From: Gossypium raimondii
Lineage: Eukaryota; Streptophyta; Magnoliopsida; Malvales; Malvaceae
DNA: 64,000 bases
NCBI RefSeq assembly: GCF_025698545.1
Contig: NC_068576.1
Span: forward strand, 16,004,028-16,068,027
Reading direction: 5' to 3'
In this document: piece after piece, positions 23,781 through 34,739 of the stretch
Numbering within the stretch: position 1 is the stretch's first letter
How the letters are laid out: each line of letters starts with the position of its first letter
Notes under the pieces: generated by a model
What the model was told of the DNA's origin: nothing
Database searches by the model: none
Seen by the model: the letters and a program-made list of their open reading frames with translations, nothing else
Program-made: the position numbers and the translations under genes

Positions 23781-25530
23781 AATTCCAAACACTCTAAGGC
23801 TAAAATTCCTAAAATACCCTTAAAACTCTTAAGCTCTATTTTTGGGTGGACATCGTATGCATAATCTATGAGTAGAATTAGATAATACTTGTACAATTGC
23901 CTTAGCCATATCTTTGTCATCATTTTTTATAATAATAGTTCATGCATGCCTAAATATAACCTCAAGCTAAGTGATTAAATATAATATATAAGATCCTGTA
24001 GTTTCATGCACCAATAAAGCACATGCAAACATTATTGAGTAATAATGATGGTTGACACTGACGAATGGTACAAAAGGCATACCGTACTGATTTGTAGATA
24101 TGTAGCATCAAAAGTAACATTCCAAAACACTAGTATGTCATTCTTGATATCCCATTAATGAGTCAACACCATATGATTATTTTGGGGTATATCTTACCTA
24201 CATTTCTTAATTTCTTGAGTGCTTTTATATGTTTTAGATTTATTTTAGTTGATTTGACATTTTTATATTTGCATTGTAAATACTCTGTGTTTTTAGTGTT
24301 TTTCATGCATTTAGTTTCAATAAAAATATTTCATGTGGTATTTGCAGGTAAAAAATGTTTGGAAAGAATATGTTAATACATGGAATTATGAGATTAAATG
24401 CGCTAAGCCTAAATTTGATCTAAGATGATGAGTGATAGTCCAATGCTCAAAGATTTATAACTTTTAATTTGGACACATTTAGAAATTCTAGTCAGAACAC
24501 TTATTAGTGTTTTGATCATTTTTCAAGCCCTAGGACTCCATTTCGGGTGTACTTTATATCGTTGGAAAGAGAATTTGAAGATATACTCAAATATTGGAAC
24601 ACTAATTCCAAAATGCATCAGGAAGATTCCAAAAATAAAGAGAAAGTTACAAGTTTCACATTGGTGGAAAATTTTGACGCATTTTCGTTTTTGGGTAATA
24701 TCTTCACATACTTCAAGTTTGGAGCTGAAATTCTTATAATGAATGTACAAGATGTAGATATTCAATCAACTTTCATTGACTTTTCCCATTTAGAGTCATT
24801 AACTTGGACAAAATAAGTCATCAAATAACATGTGAAATATTATTCCAAAAGATGACAAAGAAGTGGACCTAGCAATTTTTTACTAAAAAGTCCTTTGTAT
24901 TGTCATTTTCCTCTTCCTAAACCTCTATATATAGCCTTTAGTTTCAGAATATGAGGCATCTTGGAGTTGAGATCAAGATTTTTTTTCTTGTTAGTGTTTA
25001 TTTGTTTATCTGTGTAAATCTCTAGTTTCTTATATCTAATATGTCTTTTTCATCTAAGTTTAAGTTGTTTAATTTTGTTATGTTAGTCTAAGTTTTCAAT
25101 GCTGAGGTGAAAGGGTGAAACTCTTGGCAAATATTAAGGTAAATTTCATACTCGTCTTTTGAGCTAAAATTAATTATCAATCACTTGTCATAATCATACT
25201 TGTAAAGTATTTTTATTTGTTCTTGACAATAGATGACACAATGAATGCTTGGATAAATTAACCTTGATTTGTTGTAGACATAAAAAAATTTACATAATAA
25301 AGATTTGAAATTTTTTTGTAAGTTTTGAAGTTATCAAGTGATTGTAATACCATATGTTATATTTTTGGACTAAACTTAAACAGCTGAACTTTCATATTGC
25401 ACCATCCTTTACTTATGGATTCATTTGCTAAACCCTTAGACTTATTGGACAATCATATTGGACACCCCTTTGATGGGCATACCTTTGCTTATGGATTCAT
25501 TTGCTTAATTGTTGAATGTAAATTGTTGGA
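23781..25530 (+). mobile_element. Unplaced repeat sequence, possible plus-strand LTR with TATA box
   Basis: There is no gene. A TATA-like 'ctatatatagcc' at about 24923 is followed by leader-like sequence, as in an LTR. Overlapping open frames on both strands at 24512-24816 have no recognised motif. A short duplication, 'cttatggattcatttgct', occurs at about 25413 and 25487. This part could be an LTR belonging to, or inserted beside, the neighbouring Athila-like relic. Confidence 0.3.
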
Positions 25531-25534
25531 TTAT

Positions 25535-26254
25535 TCAATTGGAACATCCAGTTTGACACCTGATTAAAATATTTTCTAAATTGGATAAGCAATCATCAAA
25601 TGAATCACCAAAAATAGAAAAATCATCCATGAATACTTTTAAAATGCGTTCAACCGTATCACTGAAAACACTAAGCATGCATCTATGAAATATGGCTAGT
25701 GCATTACATAATCTAAAAGGCACCATTCGATATGAAAAAGTGCCAAAAGGACATGTGAAAGTAGTTTTCTTTTGATCCTCAAATGCAATAGCAATTTAGT
25801 TATACCTAGAATATCCATCTAGAAAACAATAAAATTCATACCCTACAACTCTTTCTAAGATTTTATCCATGAAAGGTAAATGGAAATGATCTTTTCCAGT
25901 CATTGAATTAAGTTTCCTATAGTTAATGCACATGCGCCAACCAGTAACAGTCCTGGTTGGGATCAATTCATTGTTTTCATTTTTTAGTACAATAATTCCA
26001 GTTTTCTTGGGTACAGCTTGGGTAGGACTTATCCATTTGATGTCAAAAATAGGATAAATGATTCCATTATCCAAGACTTTAATGACTTTATCTTTCACTT
26101 CTTTCATATTAGGGTTAAGCCTTTGTTGCATTTGTCTAGAGGGTTTAGCATTTTTCTCTAAATAAATGTTATATACGCAAATCAATGGACTAATTCCTTT
26201 TATGTCAGCTATGGTCCATCTTAATGTATTTTTATGCATTTTCAAAATTTTCAA
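25535..26254 (-). pseudogene. Reverse transcriptase fragment, Athila/Tat-type Ty3 element
   Basis: On the minus strand, 26254-25796 holds the RT N-terminal half (ISPTQAVPKKTG..., then CINYRKLN and DHFHLPFMDKILER). 25726-25535 continues with the region bearing FMDDFSIFGDSFDDCL, which keeps the catalytic D-D pair. The two parts are in different frames with a short gap between them, so the gene is broken. Sequence style (FSDTVERILKVFMDDFS) matches Athila-like elements as I know them. RNase H and integrase that should follow to the left are not visible. Confidence 0.8.
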
Positions 26255-26551
26255 TAGCTTGCCTTCTTGGGGTGCATCAAGTTTTGAGAAAATTATGTCT
26301 AGAAAGTTTCCTTCTCACCAAAAAATGAATATTTCATATCAAATGGTAGTTGTTTCAAATCAAGCTTGGGTGGTTGATCAATTGATGGTACTAAAATATC
26401 TGTAATCGTTGGAAGTTCCTCAAAATTTTGTCTCCAATAAAAGTTTTTATCTTGTCTCTAGAAAGAATTTAACATAGAATCAGTTTTCATCATCAATTTC
26501 AAATTTAGTTAAATAATTTTCCAAATGATTGAATAATTTGGAATTGGTGAA

Positions 26552-26824
26552 CTACTCATGGGCAAGTTGTTCAATGAAGTCCACTTCATGTACATCAGAA
26601 TCTTTAGCAAGTTGCTTGCAAACATTAAACACATGTAATTGTAATGTCATGTTTCTGAAAGATAATTTTAGAACACCATTCCTGCAATTAATTAAAGCAC
26701 TAGAAGTTGCAAGAGATGGACAACCTAAAGTAACAAAGATTTGTACATTTGAATTTGAGACAAGATGTGTGTCTAAAATAATAAAATCAACTAGAAAGAA
26801 AAATTTGTCAACTTGAACCAACAC
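26552..26824 (-). pseudogene. Aspartic protease region of the same Athila-like element
   Basis: The segment with LGCPSLATSSALINCRNGVL fits the C-terminal flank of the retroelement aspartic protease ('LGRPFLAT...' in intact copies). It lies between gag and RT on the same strand, in the expected order. Only about 90 codons are open, and flanking parts contain stops. Confidence 0.65.
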
Positions 26825-27046
26825 ATCTTCTTCTACCTCTTGAGGAATTTTGACAGACTAATTAACTAATTAAAGTGTGATAGATATCAGCTTAAATTCA
26901 CCTAAACCTAACTATTGATAAACAGAGAAAGACAAAAGATTAACACTAGAACCAAGATCAAGCAAAGCATGCTCTATTATAGTGTTCCCAATGATGCATG
27001 GAATTATAAGGCAACCATGGTCTTTATATTTAGGTGTTCTGATATG

Positions 27047-28110
27047 CTAAATGATTGAACTCACATGTGCAGTTAAAAAAGCTTTCTTTTGCACATTATG
27101 TTTCCTTTTAATTGTACACATATCTTTCAAAAACTTAGCATGAAACGAAACTTGTTTAATTGTATCCCATAAAGGAATATTAATCTTGACTTGTTTGAAA
27201 ATTTCTAAAATTTCATCATTTTGATTCAGATTCCTTATTGGTTGCAATATTTGAGGGAAAGGAGTTGAAATCACACATTGTTGTTTGTCTAGGTTGTCAG
27301 AACTTCTAGGCTTACCATCATCCCCACCACTAGATTGAGGAGAGAAAGAAGGCTCTTGGGCTTTGGAAGGAATGCTCTTGTCAATGGCCTTCCCACTTCG
27401 AAGTGTTGAGATGGAATTCACATCTTCTTTTTGAATTTTGATGGGACAAGGAACATGATATTGAGTAGAAGGATTAGGTTGAGATTGAGCAAAAAACTTA
27501 CATTTTCTTGAATGCGCAATGAGGCTGTCAACATAGAAAGTGTGCTATTGATTTCATTGATATCTTATGAAGTCTGATTGTTGACATTTGTTTGTGTTTG
27601 CATGAATTCTTGCAATGTTTTCTCTAAACTTTTGACCTGCAGAGATGGATGGGTCAGAGTGTTGGGAGGTTTTTGAGGTCGGGGGAACCGAGCATGATTA
27701 TTATCTTGCCAGTTGAAGTTAGAATAGTTTCTTCATTGAAGGTTGTAAGTGTTATAGTACGAAGAATGAATGGGTTTTTTGAATGTTTCCACAACATTCG
27801 CTTGATCATGCAACATTTGTTTGAAAAATGAAATGTTTGGACATTCAACAGTAGAATGTTCCATGATTTCACAAATACCACAAATTTATTCAGTTTTTAC
27901 CGACTTAACTTCTTGTACTTTTTCTAAGCTCCATGGCTTTAACCTTTCTAGGTAAACTAACCATCCTAGCACCCATAAGCCCAAAAACATTTTCCTATGT
28001 GACCACTTTGATCAACTTAAAATACATAAATGAATCCAGGATTTTTTATTGCACGTTCTTTGAAGTAGTTGTATAACCTCTGTGCATCCCCTCCTTCAAT
28101 AAGCTACTTT
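27047..28110 (-). pseudogene. Gag remnant of the Athila-like element
   Basis: Minus-strand 27421-27047 is open (STLRSGKAIDKS..., the Gag-to-protease linker). Upstream, 27900-27560, there is a degenerate CCHC-like stretch (CGICEIMEHSTVEC) followed by asparagine/proline-rich sequence with several stops. The homology fades at about 28110. With the parts at 25535-26824 this makes one minus-strand relic of about 2.6 kb with no identifiable LTRs. Confidence 0.65.
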
Positions 28111-29930
28111 CTTTTATTTCTTAGATAATTTTAAATATCAACTTGTGTACAATTAATATTGTAATGACTAGTAGAATTTTTAGTTAAATATGATACTTAT
28201 ACTTAAAGTTCGTGACTGTATTTATTTTTAAACTATCTTATAATCTATTTTTCTTTTGACTTACTTCAAACCCATCATCGCTTTGCCCAATTTGCACATT
28301 TTGCATCATATTTTACCATCTTTTTTTTTTTACCAATAACCTTCACCAGAGCAAGTGATCTGCTCAAATTAAACATATTTATATAAAACTTTTGCTATTA
28401 TTATAGAATTGGGAAAACATATGGATGCTGCCGTTTGAAATATATATTATTTCAAAATCTTTAAGCCAGATATTAAACATAAATCTCGTATTAAGTAAAC
28501 CTACAAAAAAGACAGGAAAACACGAATTTTAAATTTTATTTAGTCCAACAGGTTGAAAAAGACCAACAATTTGACAGTAAGATTCTCTGCCCAAAAGATT
28601 CCTTCACTCTACCAAAATTAAAACAGCAGATTTGAACTCTGTGTATAGTAAAATAGAAAACATTTTGTTTAAATTGTCAAATAAAAATACGACAATGAGA
28701 GACTTAAAATTGCCTTTCAAACTCATTATTCCTCTCCAGCTGGGTTCTCATACCCACTTAATTATTGATTCATCCATGTCTTTCACAAAAATAGTTTTTA
28801 TACAAAATTTAAACCTTTAGAAGGGTATTGCCCACTTCATATCTTTATGTAATAATTAAAAATATATGCTTGGATTTTTATTTTTATTTAGTTTAATAAC
28901 GATCAATTTTCCTGTTTAATAGTTTTTTCAATTTTAGATGATAAGTTTAATTATGGTGGCCTTGGACTTATTGTTATTATTTCTACCAAACCTTTCTTCA
29001 AAATTGGCATGAAATCCCATCGTCAGCTTACGTAGATGAGTAGCCAATGATATTCTTTCTTTTATTATTACTGTATGTAAACTCTGGGACCAGGATGAGT
29101 CTGAAAATTACGGACTTTTCCTTATTTACTTGTTTACTTGTATCAGTGGTGCTTCATTGCTTTGCTTTGGTTTTTCATCGGTTATCTAAATTTGGGAGTT
29201 AAAATTTTCCTTCTTTTTTCATATTAATTTTATCCAGTATTGATTAGCTATACAAACTTGCACGTTATAGCCAAGTACTTTCATCAAATATTATGCTTAA
29301 AATGGCATGGCCTGCTTTTGGTGTCCCACCCTTTTAATATTTTTCTATTTTAACTTTAAAAAGCTAAAAATTAACAATATTAAATGTTTTGTTAAAATAT
29401 ATAAAAACTTGATATATTTATTTTCTATTTATCCTAACCAATATGTAATTTTTTTAGAAAAATATTAATTTAAATAGATGATATTAATATTTATTGAGGA
29501 GTTGAAAATGTTGTACCAACGGCTCTCTTTTGGATCGAGATGTACGTATTTCTTCATGTTAAAAAAGAAAGAAAAAGTATTAGGTTAAAAAAACTCATGA
29601 CTTGGAGGTTTTACGGATTTTTCGATGTTCTCTATGTCTCTAGTTTTTATTTCAAAGTGTTGGATCTTGGAGCACGTTTCTATGAGATTCCAAGTTGGTA
29701 GTCGAAACCCAAGTTGTAGGGCAACGAGGAGAGCAGTTTGAGTTTGTGGAAGGAGATGAAGGCGGCCATTGACATTGACAAAGCCAAGGAGAAGCATTGA
29801 TGTCTCTTTCAAGCTCCGTACTCTCTCCTTATCTATTATTTAAATCACTTATTATTGAGGCACTCTTTCTTTGCTGTTAAAAAAGATTCCTCATCTAACT
29901 TACTACTCTCACGGACCACTTCCAAGCTTC
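28111..29930. other. Intergenic region upstream of the peroxidase gene
   Basis: AT-rich DNA with no convincing gene. An open minus-strand frame at 29585-29812 (75 codons) has more balanced composition but no recognised domain. Distal promoter elements of the peroxidase gene would lie in this stretch. Confidence 0.4.
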
Positions 29931-29933
29931 TTC

Positions 29934-29942
29934 CTATATATG
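29934..29942 (+). promoter_or_regulatory. TATA box of the peroxidase gene
   Basis: CTATATATG lies 83-91 bases upstream of the ATG at 30025, which leaves room for a leader of about 50-60 bases. A second TATA-like 'tctatatagc' at about 29979 is probably too close to the ATG. Confidence 0.55.
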
Positions 29943-30024
29943 CTTTTTTATATTTTCATTAATCAGCTTTCTTCTTTTTCTATATAGCTGCTTTTATACT
30001 CATTATTTCTCAGTTTCTTCTCAA

Positions 30025-31301
30025 ATGGGTCACTTCGTTAACCTTTTAGTTTTCCTGTCATTTTCTCTAAGCTTCTGTTTGTTTCCTGGCACAGTATCAG
30101 CTCAACTAAGACAAAATTTCTATGCTAATTCTTGCTCAAATGTAGAAGCGATTGTTAGAGGTGAAGTGGCCAAGAAATTCAGCCAAACTTTCGTCACAGT
30201 TCCTGCCACTCTCCGTCTCTTCTTCCATGATTGCTTTGTCCAGGTTTTTTTCCAACACTTTTTTTTTTTCTGAAGATTACCCTTTTCTCCATTTCGCTTA
30301 AAATGTATCAACCTTTGATCGCAAGTGCATTTATTGTTTCTAACAGGGATGTGATGCTTCGGTTATGATTGCATCTACCGGTAGCAACAAAGCTGAAAAA
30401 GATCACCCTGATAACCTGTCGTTAGCCGGAGATGGATTTGACACCGTCATCAAAGCTAAAGCAGCGGTTGATGCGGTTCCAAGTTGCAGAAATAAGGTGT
30501 CTTGTGCTGATATCTTGGCTTTGGCTACCCGTGATGTTATTGCTATGGTATGGTTCGTTCCTATTTCTTTGATATTACCACAATGATTGTTTGACGTTGT
30601 TGCAGATATGTTAGTGAATGTGATCTGATTATAATTACAGTCTGGTGGACCTTCTTATGCTGTTGAATTGGGGAGATTGGATGGGTTAAGCTCGACAGCT
30701 GCTAGTGTCAATGGAAAGCTTCCTCACCCAACTTTCAACTTGAATCAGCTTAATTCGCTTTTTGCAGCAAATGGACTCAGCCAAACTGACATGATTGCTC
30801 TATCAGGTCTTATTATTACCACAACTTCAATGTCTGCATTTCCAACATAAGCTTCCCATGTTAAAAGGCTCTCATTGGTTTTATGTTTTTGCAGCGGCAC
30901 ACACTCTTGGATTCTCACATTGCGACAAGTTTTCCAACAGAATATACAATTTTAGCCGTCAAAATGCAGTGGACCCAACGCTCAATAAGGACTATGCTAC
31001 TCAACTTCAACAAATGTGCCCCAGGAATGTGGACCCAAGGATAGCCATCAACATGGACCCAAACACACCCAGGACATTTGACAATGTCTACTTCCAGAAC
31101 TTGCAGAAAGGGCAGGGCCTTTTCACCTCCGACCAGGTTTTATTCACGGACACAAGGTCTAGACCTACTGTAGACGCCTGGGCCTCCAACTCCCAGGCTT
31201 TTAACCAAGCCTTTATTACTGCTATGAGTAAGCTGGGTCGGCTAGGTGTCAAGACTGGGAGGAACGGCAACATTCGTAGAAACTGTGCTGCCTTTAACTG
31301 A
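30025..31301 (+). CDS. Class III secretory plant peroxidase, four exons, 330 aa
   Basis: A haem peroxidase that uses H2O2 to oxidise phenolics and other donors at the cell wall or in the vacuole. Exons 30025-30243, 30347-30547, 30641-30806 and 30895-31301 all have GT-AG borders and sum to 993 bp; this three-intron layout is the classic one for the family. A signal peptide covers residues 1-26, and the mature protein begins [11 protein letters not shown]. The distal site RLFFHDC gives Arg64 and His68. The proximal haem ligand is His198 in [15 protein letters not shown] follows exon 1. The C-terminal half ([23 protein letters not shown]) resembles the Arabidopsis PRX16/45/51 group. All key residues are present. 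It converges with the Hfi1-like gene. Confidence 0.95.
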
Positions 31302-31431
31302 GAAAAAAAGTTGGGTTCTTGAAGCTGAATTTTTGTTATACAAAGACGTGTGTTATTTAGTTTCTGGTAAGATTTCTTGGTATTGTAACGAGTTAGAGAA
31401 AGGGTTTGGAATGATTGAATCGTAAAAGTCA

Positions 31432-31437
31432 AATAAA
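31432..31437 (+). terminator. Polyadenylation signal of the peroxidase gene
   Basis: AATAAA lies 131 bases downstream of the stop codon, at a normal distance for a plant 3' UTR. Confidence 0.6.
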
Positions 31438-31958
31438 TAGATGATGTGACAGTGACAGCAAACGTTGTTTGAGCCTAATTGGATTGGATTGGATTGGATC
31501 GGGAAAATGAATGTTTAGTTATGATGTTATATACCAGTACATACCTAACATTACAAGGAAATAAGACTAGGCAAAAGCAACAAAAGTAAGCTCACCAAAT
31601 CAATCATACAGCAATTGCAAATTATATGCTTTACAATTATGAAAATCAGTGTTCACTAAAACAATGGATAACAGGTGGAGATAGTTGCTAGCCTATATGG
31701 ATCCTTATGAAGTGTCGATATAAATGGATTTCACCTAGCTGAGACATTGCACCTCCGGGATAAATCAGAACCGTCAAATATTTACAAAGTAATCAGCATC
31801 ATCCAAAACTACTGTGTTTGTACTTATTTACTTCATCTATTCTATAAAAATGGTATGCTCGAGATCAATGTTAGAGTGGAATTCAAAACTGAAATAACTC
31901 AAAATTGCTATGGCTAGAATCTGGTTGAACGCAAATCATGAAGCCGATTATTTCCAGC
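31438..31958. other. Interval between convergent genes, with 3' UTR of the Hfi1-like gene
   Basis: The stop codons of the two convergent genes are 657 bases apart. No other gene is seen. The right part is probably the 3' UTR of the minus-strand gene; I could not pick its poly(A) signal with confidence. Confidence 0.5.
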
Positions 31959-33011
31959 TCACTCTTCTGAAGCAAGCAGGCACGCCTTCTCCAGTTGTGT
32001 TGGCCAGTCCACTCCTACAAGCAAGGGATTCAACTCCATCGCAACTCGAAAGTCTAAGATTGATGCAGAAATGGGTCCATTTTGTTTTGGTGCATATCTC
32101 ATGGGCTGCATCCCATTCAAACAGGCCATGGACCAACTGTGGCCTTGGTCAATAAGTTTCTTTCCTGATCTCGAGCGAGCCAGTTCCAAACAGGGTTTGA
32201 TCAATCTCTTCATGTAAACATCAAGGCTATTGTTCAAAAAATTGGCACAATCCATAGAGATATTTAGTCCCTCCATCTCCAACTTCTGTTCCAACCTCTT
32301 CCTCAAAGAACCGCTGTCAGGTAGTTCGCCCCGGCAATAACAAGTTTCGGAAGCAGATGCTGCTCGGTTCCATGGTAAATTTCGCATTCCTTTAGTGTTC
32401 AAAGTGATGCCAAGTGGAGCTCTAACAGGACTTCTACTGTAAGCGCCCGGACTTCCCGTAGCTTGATCAACCTCTTCTCCATCCTCGACAGAGCCAGGCG
32501 GTCTGCTACCCAAAGAAAGCAACTCAGTAGCACTCTGCTGTTCTTGAACTTTACGAATTGCATCCTCACAGGTAGTATTGTTATGGCTCTTCCCATCAGG
32601 CCCTGAAGGACTTGGGCGGTCCCTCAACTTACGATCACGAAGATTCGGAGTCCGACTCTTACGAGGGGATTGAGGAAAGTCTTTGCACAGTGACTGAAGA
32701 TTGCTTCTTTGGTACCCATTTGACGCTTTAACACTTAAAGAAGCTTCAAACTTGTTCTCCACCGATGGAGGAGTCTTTGAAAGCGAAGCATTTCTAACAA
32801 TTGATATCAGGAGATTATTATGAAGACGAACATTTTCTCTCCCTATTGTATCAATGCAGAGCTTATCAAACTCGGGTTTCCCAATCCTAAGACTCAAAAA
32901 TCTAGTAAGCAGATTGAAGTACTCCTCCGTTTTTATACGCCCAATCTTCCTTACAATCTGAGATTTCAGCTCTAAAGTACCTATTCTGGGAAAATTCCGA
33001 CCACCTGGCAT
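31959..33011 (-). CDS. SAGA-complex subunit, Hfi1/ADA1 (TADA1) family, 350 aa
   Basis: A nuclear transcriptional coactivator subunit: Hfi1/ADA1 helps hold together the SAGA histone acetyltransferase complex. Residues 13-78 (LELKSQIVRKIG...EYFNLLTRFLS...FDKLCIDTIGRENVRLHN) match the start of the SAGA-Tad1 domain. The middle (about 100-150) is rich in Ser, Arg and Pro. The C-terminal part ends with ILDFRVAMELNPLLVGVDWP, typical of plant members. The whole CDS is one exon. The ATG at 33011 (MPGGRNF) is chosen because the family starts just before this domain, and an acceptor AG lies 34 bases upstream, so the ORF upstream of it is intron. The stop is TGA at 31959. Confidence 0.88.
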   Translation of the reverse strand: MPGGRNFPRIGTLELKSQIVRKIGRIKTEEYFNLLTRFLSLRIGKPEFDKLCIDTIGRENVRLHNNLLISIVRNASLSKTPPSVENKFEASLSVKASNGYQRSNLQSLCKDFPQSPRKSRTPNLRDRKLRDRPSPSGPDGKSHNNTTCEDAIRKVQEQQSATELLSLGSRPPGSVEDGEEVDQATGSPGAYSRSPVRAPLGITLNTKGMRNLPWNRAASASETCYCRGELPDSGSLRKRLEQKLEMEGLNISMDCANFLNNSLDVYMKRLIKPCLELARSRSGKKLIDQGHSWSMACLNGMQPMRYAPKQNGPISASILDFRVAMELNPLLVGVDWPTQLEKACLLASEE

Positions 33012-33045
33012 TTCAGTTTCCAAGTTCCTCAGTATCATCCCAAAT

Positions 33046-33391
33046 CTAAAAATTTCAGCCAAAACCCATATAAAGTTAAACTTATTTCTTAATCAAAATC
33101 ACCAAAATTCCTAATGTCATTTCATCTATTAACATAGCAAGTCAAAGGGTGATCAAAGTCAAACGGTTTTCTAATAAATCAATAGAAACCAAAAATAAAA
33201 CAAAAACTCCGACCACAAATCTACCCATCTCAAATCAGAACATTAAATAAAAGAAGGAAACACCTTAACATAAACCATGAACGAGTTCCAGACACCGAAG
33301 TTTCAGCTTTATCCATAACCCCCTCGGGGAGGAAAAAGAAGTGAAACGGTTAAGAAAAACAAACTAAAATAGAAATAGAGCAAAAACCCAC
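33046..33391 (-). other. Leader intron of the Hfi1-like gene
   Basis: Reading the minus strand, a strong donor CAG|GTGGGT at 33391 and an acceptor TTTTTAG ending at 33046 frame a 346-base intron. A leader exon lies at about 33392-33500 with a GAGCGAGCGAGC run at about 33477-33490. An extra non-coding exon within it cannot be excluded. Confidence 0.5.
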
Positions 33392-33500
33392 CTGAAATAA
33401 CGAACTATGAAACTGAATTCACAATTTTTTTGAACTGAATAAGAGAGTAGAGCAAAAAGAGATTAGGGCATGAAGCGAGCGAGCGAGCAAGCAAAAACTT

Positions 33501-33878
33501 CTGTTTTTTGGAACCTTCTTTTGGAGTCGTCGAGGTCAAAGGAACACGTGCGCCTTTTTTTTTTTTAAGAAAAAAAAGCAAGTGTAAGTATAAACTAGTG
33601 CTGGTTAGCTTTGAGCTTAGTTGTGCGTTGGATTTGTCCGACCATCTACGAGAGTGCATTGGTTTGGTCCAAAGTATCAAACATCAAAATTTCCTTTTGT
33701 CAAGAGGAAAGTTCCAGACAGTGAGTGACTACATCACAATGCAATACAATAAAATCATTGGGGTATTCCCTGTTTTTAGATTTTTTTTGCTATCTAGTCG
33801 TTACTCTTTTTTCTTTTTTCAGAATTCATGAAATTTGAATATGATGAGAGTAGAAGGTTACCAAAACTATCTTGAAGG
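33501..33878. other. Upstream region of the Hfi1-like gene
   Basis: No gene. It contains a T/A-rich foldback-like tract at 33556-33580 (T run followed by A run). Overlapping frames on both strands have no domain. The promoter of the Hfi1-like gene should lie here; no clear TATA box was seen. Confidence 0.4.
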
Positions 33879-34664
33879 TGTTGATGATCATGCTAAGATC
33901 ATCAGATTTGTTGACGTAAAACTTCGAAGTGATTATTTAAGTGTCAACTGTAGTGATAGTTACACTTAAACACTACGGCTGATTATTACTTGTCATTTTG
34001 AAATTCACAATTTTTGAAATAAAATATTTAGGCTTTAAATGATATTGATATTGTGAAAGTATGAAACCTCATATACGAATATCAATCCATTTGAAGCAAT
34101 TTATCTTAAAGGTTGGATTGGATCGAGATAGAATTGAAGACATATTTCCATAATTCACTTTACATTAATCTTTATTATTATATTGTATCTTGCTATTTTA
34201 ACAACTATTTAATAGGAGACTGAATTGTAATTAATCTCTAGCATGTTAGCAATTCTCGAAATCTTATATATTTGAGACACTTGTATATGTTTTGTATTGG
34301 TATTGATAGTACTTATTTTTTTCATAGTGGAACATGTTTTTGAGAGTGCATGAGAGAGTAAACATGTTTAGTTTACTGTGGAGAACTTAGAGGTGAGTGA
34401 TTTAGATCCTAAGATACAAAAGTGAGGTTTTTATGTTAAGGTGTGATAAAACTTGAATCATTTGTTGTACTGAGATTAAAGATAGTTGATTTACTCACTG
34501 AGCTAGGCTTTAAAGATATAGAGAAAGCGAACTGCGTAAACAATCCTGTGTGTTTTGTTCTTTCATTGTGTTCATCGTAGTGGCAATTGTAGTAGCCACG
34601 ACAACCATCACTTCCATTAAAGCACTCTATTTTTCTTAGAAATTAGCAACTGTCCGTTTCAACA
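33879..34664 (+). mobile_element. Probable 5' LTR of a Ty1/copia element
   Basis: The segment starts TGTTGATGATC and ends TTTCAACA, giving TGTTG/CAACA inverted ends. Two bases after its end comes TGGTATAAGAGC (34667-34678), one mismatch from the usual TGGTATCAGAGC primer-binding site for initiator tRNA-Met of plant copia elements. A matching 3' LTR was not found downstream. Confidence 0.6.
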
Positions 34665-34666
34665 TG

Positions 34667-34678
34667 TGGTATAAGAGC
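34667..34678 (+). promoter_or_regulatory. Copia primer-binding site (tRNA-iMet)
   Basis: TGGTATAAGAGC differs at one base from the canonical TGGTATCAGAGC and sits directly after the LTR end. Confidence 0.65.
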
Positions 34679-34739
34679 CTAACACTTAGCTAATGGTGTT
34701 TCCTGATGTTGTTAATTGTTAGATATGAAATGATCTTTA

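Noticed and set aside
24512..24816. Overlapping open frames on both strands
   Set aside because: Three frames are open at once in repeat-like DNA and none has a domain.
29585..29812. 75-codon minus-strand frame upstream of the peroxidase
   Set aside because: There is no recognised domain and no promoter or splice signals; kept only as a note in the intergenic entry.
31088..31432. Minus-strand 114-codon frame
   Set aside because: It is antisense to exon 4 of the peroxidase, and its protein shows no homology that I recognise.
32399..32596. 65-codon minus-strand frame inside the Hfi1-like gene
   Set aside because: It is an alternative frame of the real coding sequence.
33012..33062. Longer N-terminus for the Hfi1-like protein
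   Set aside because: It has no ATG start, and an intron acceptor lies at 33046; the family starts near MPGGR.
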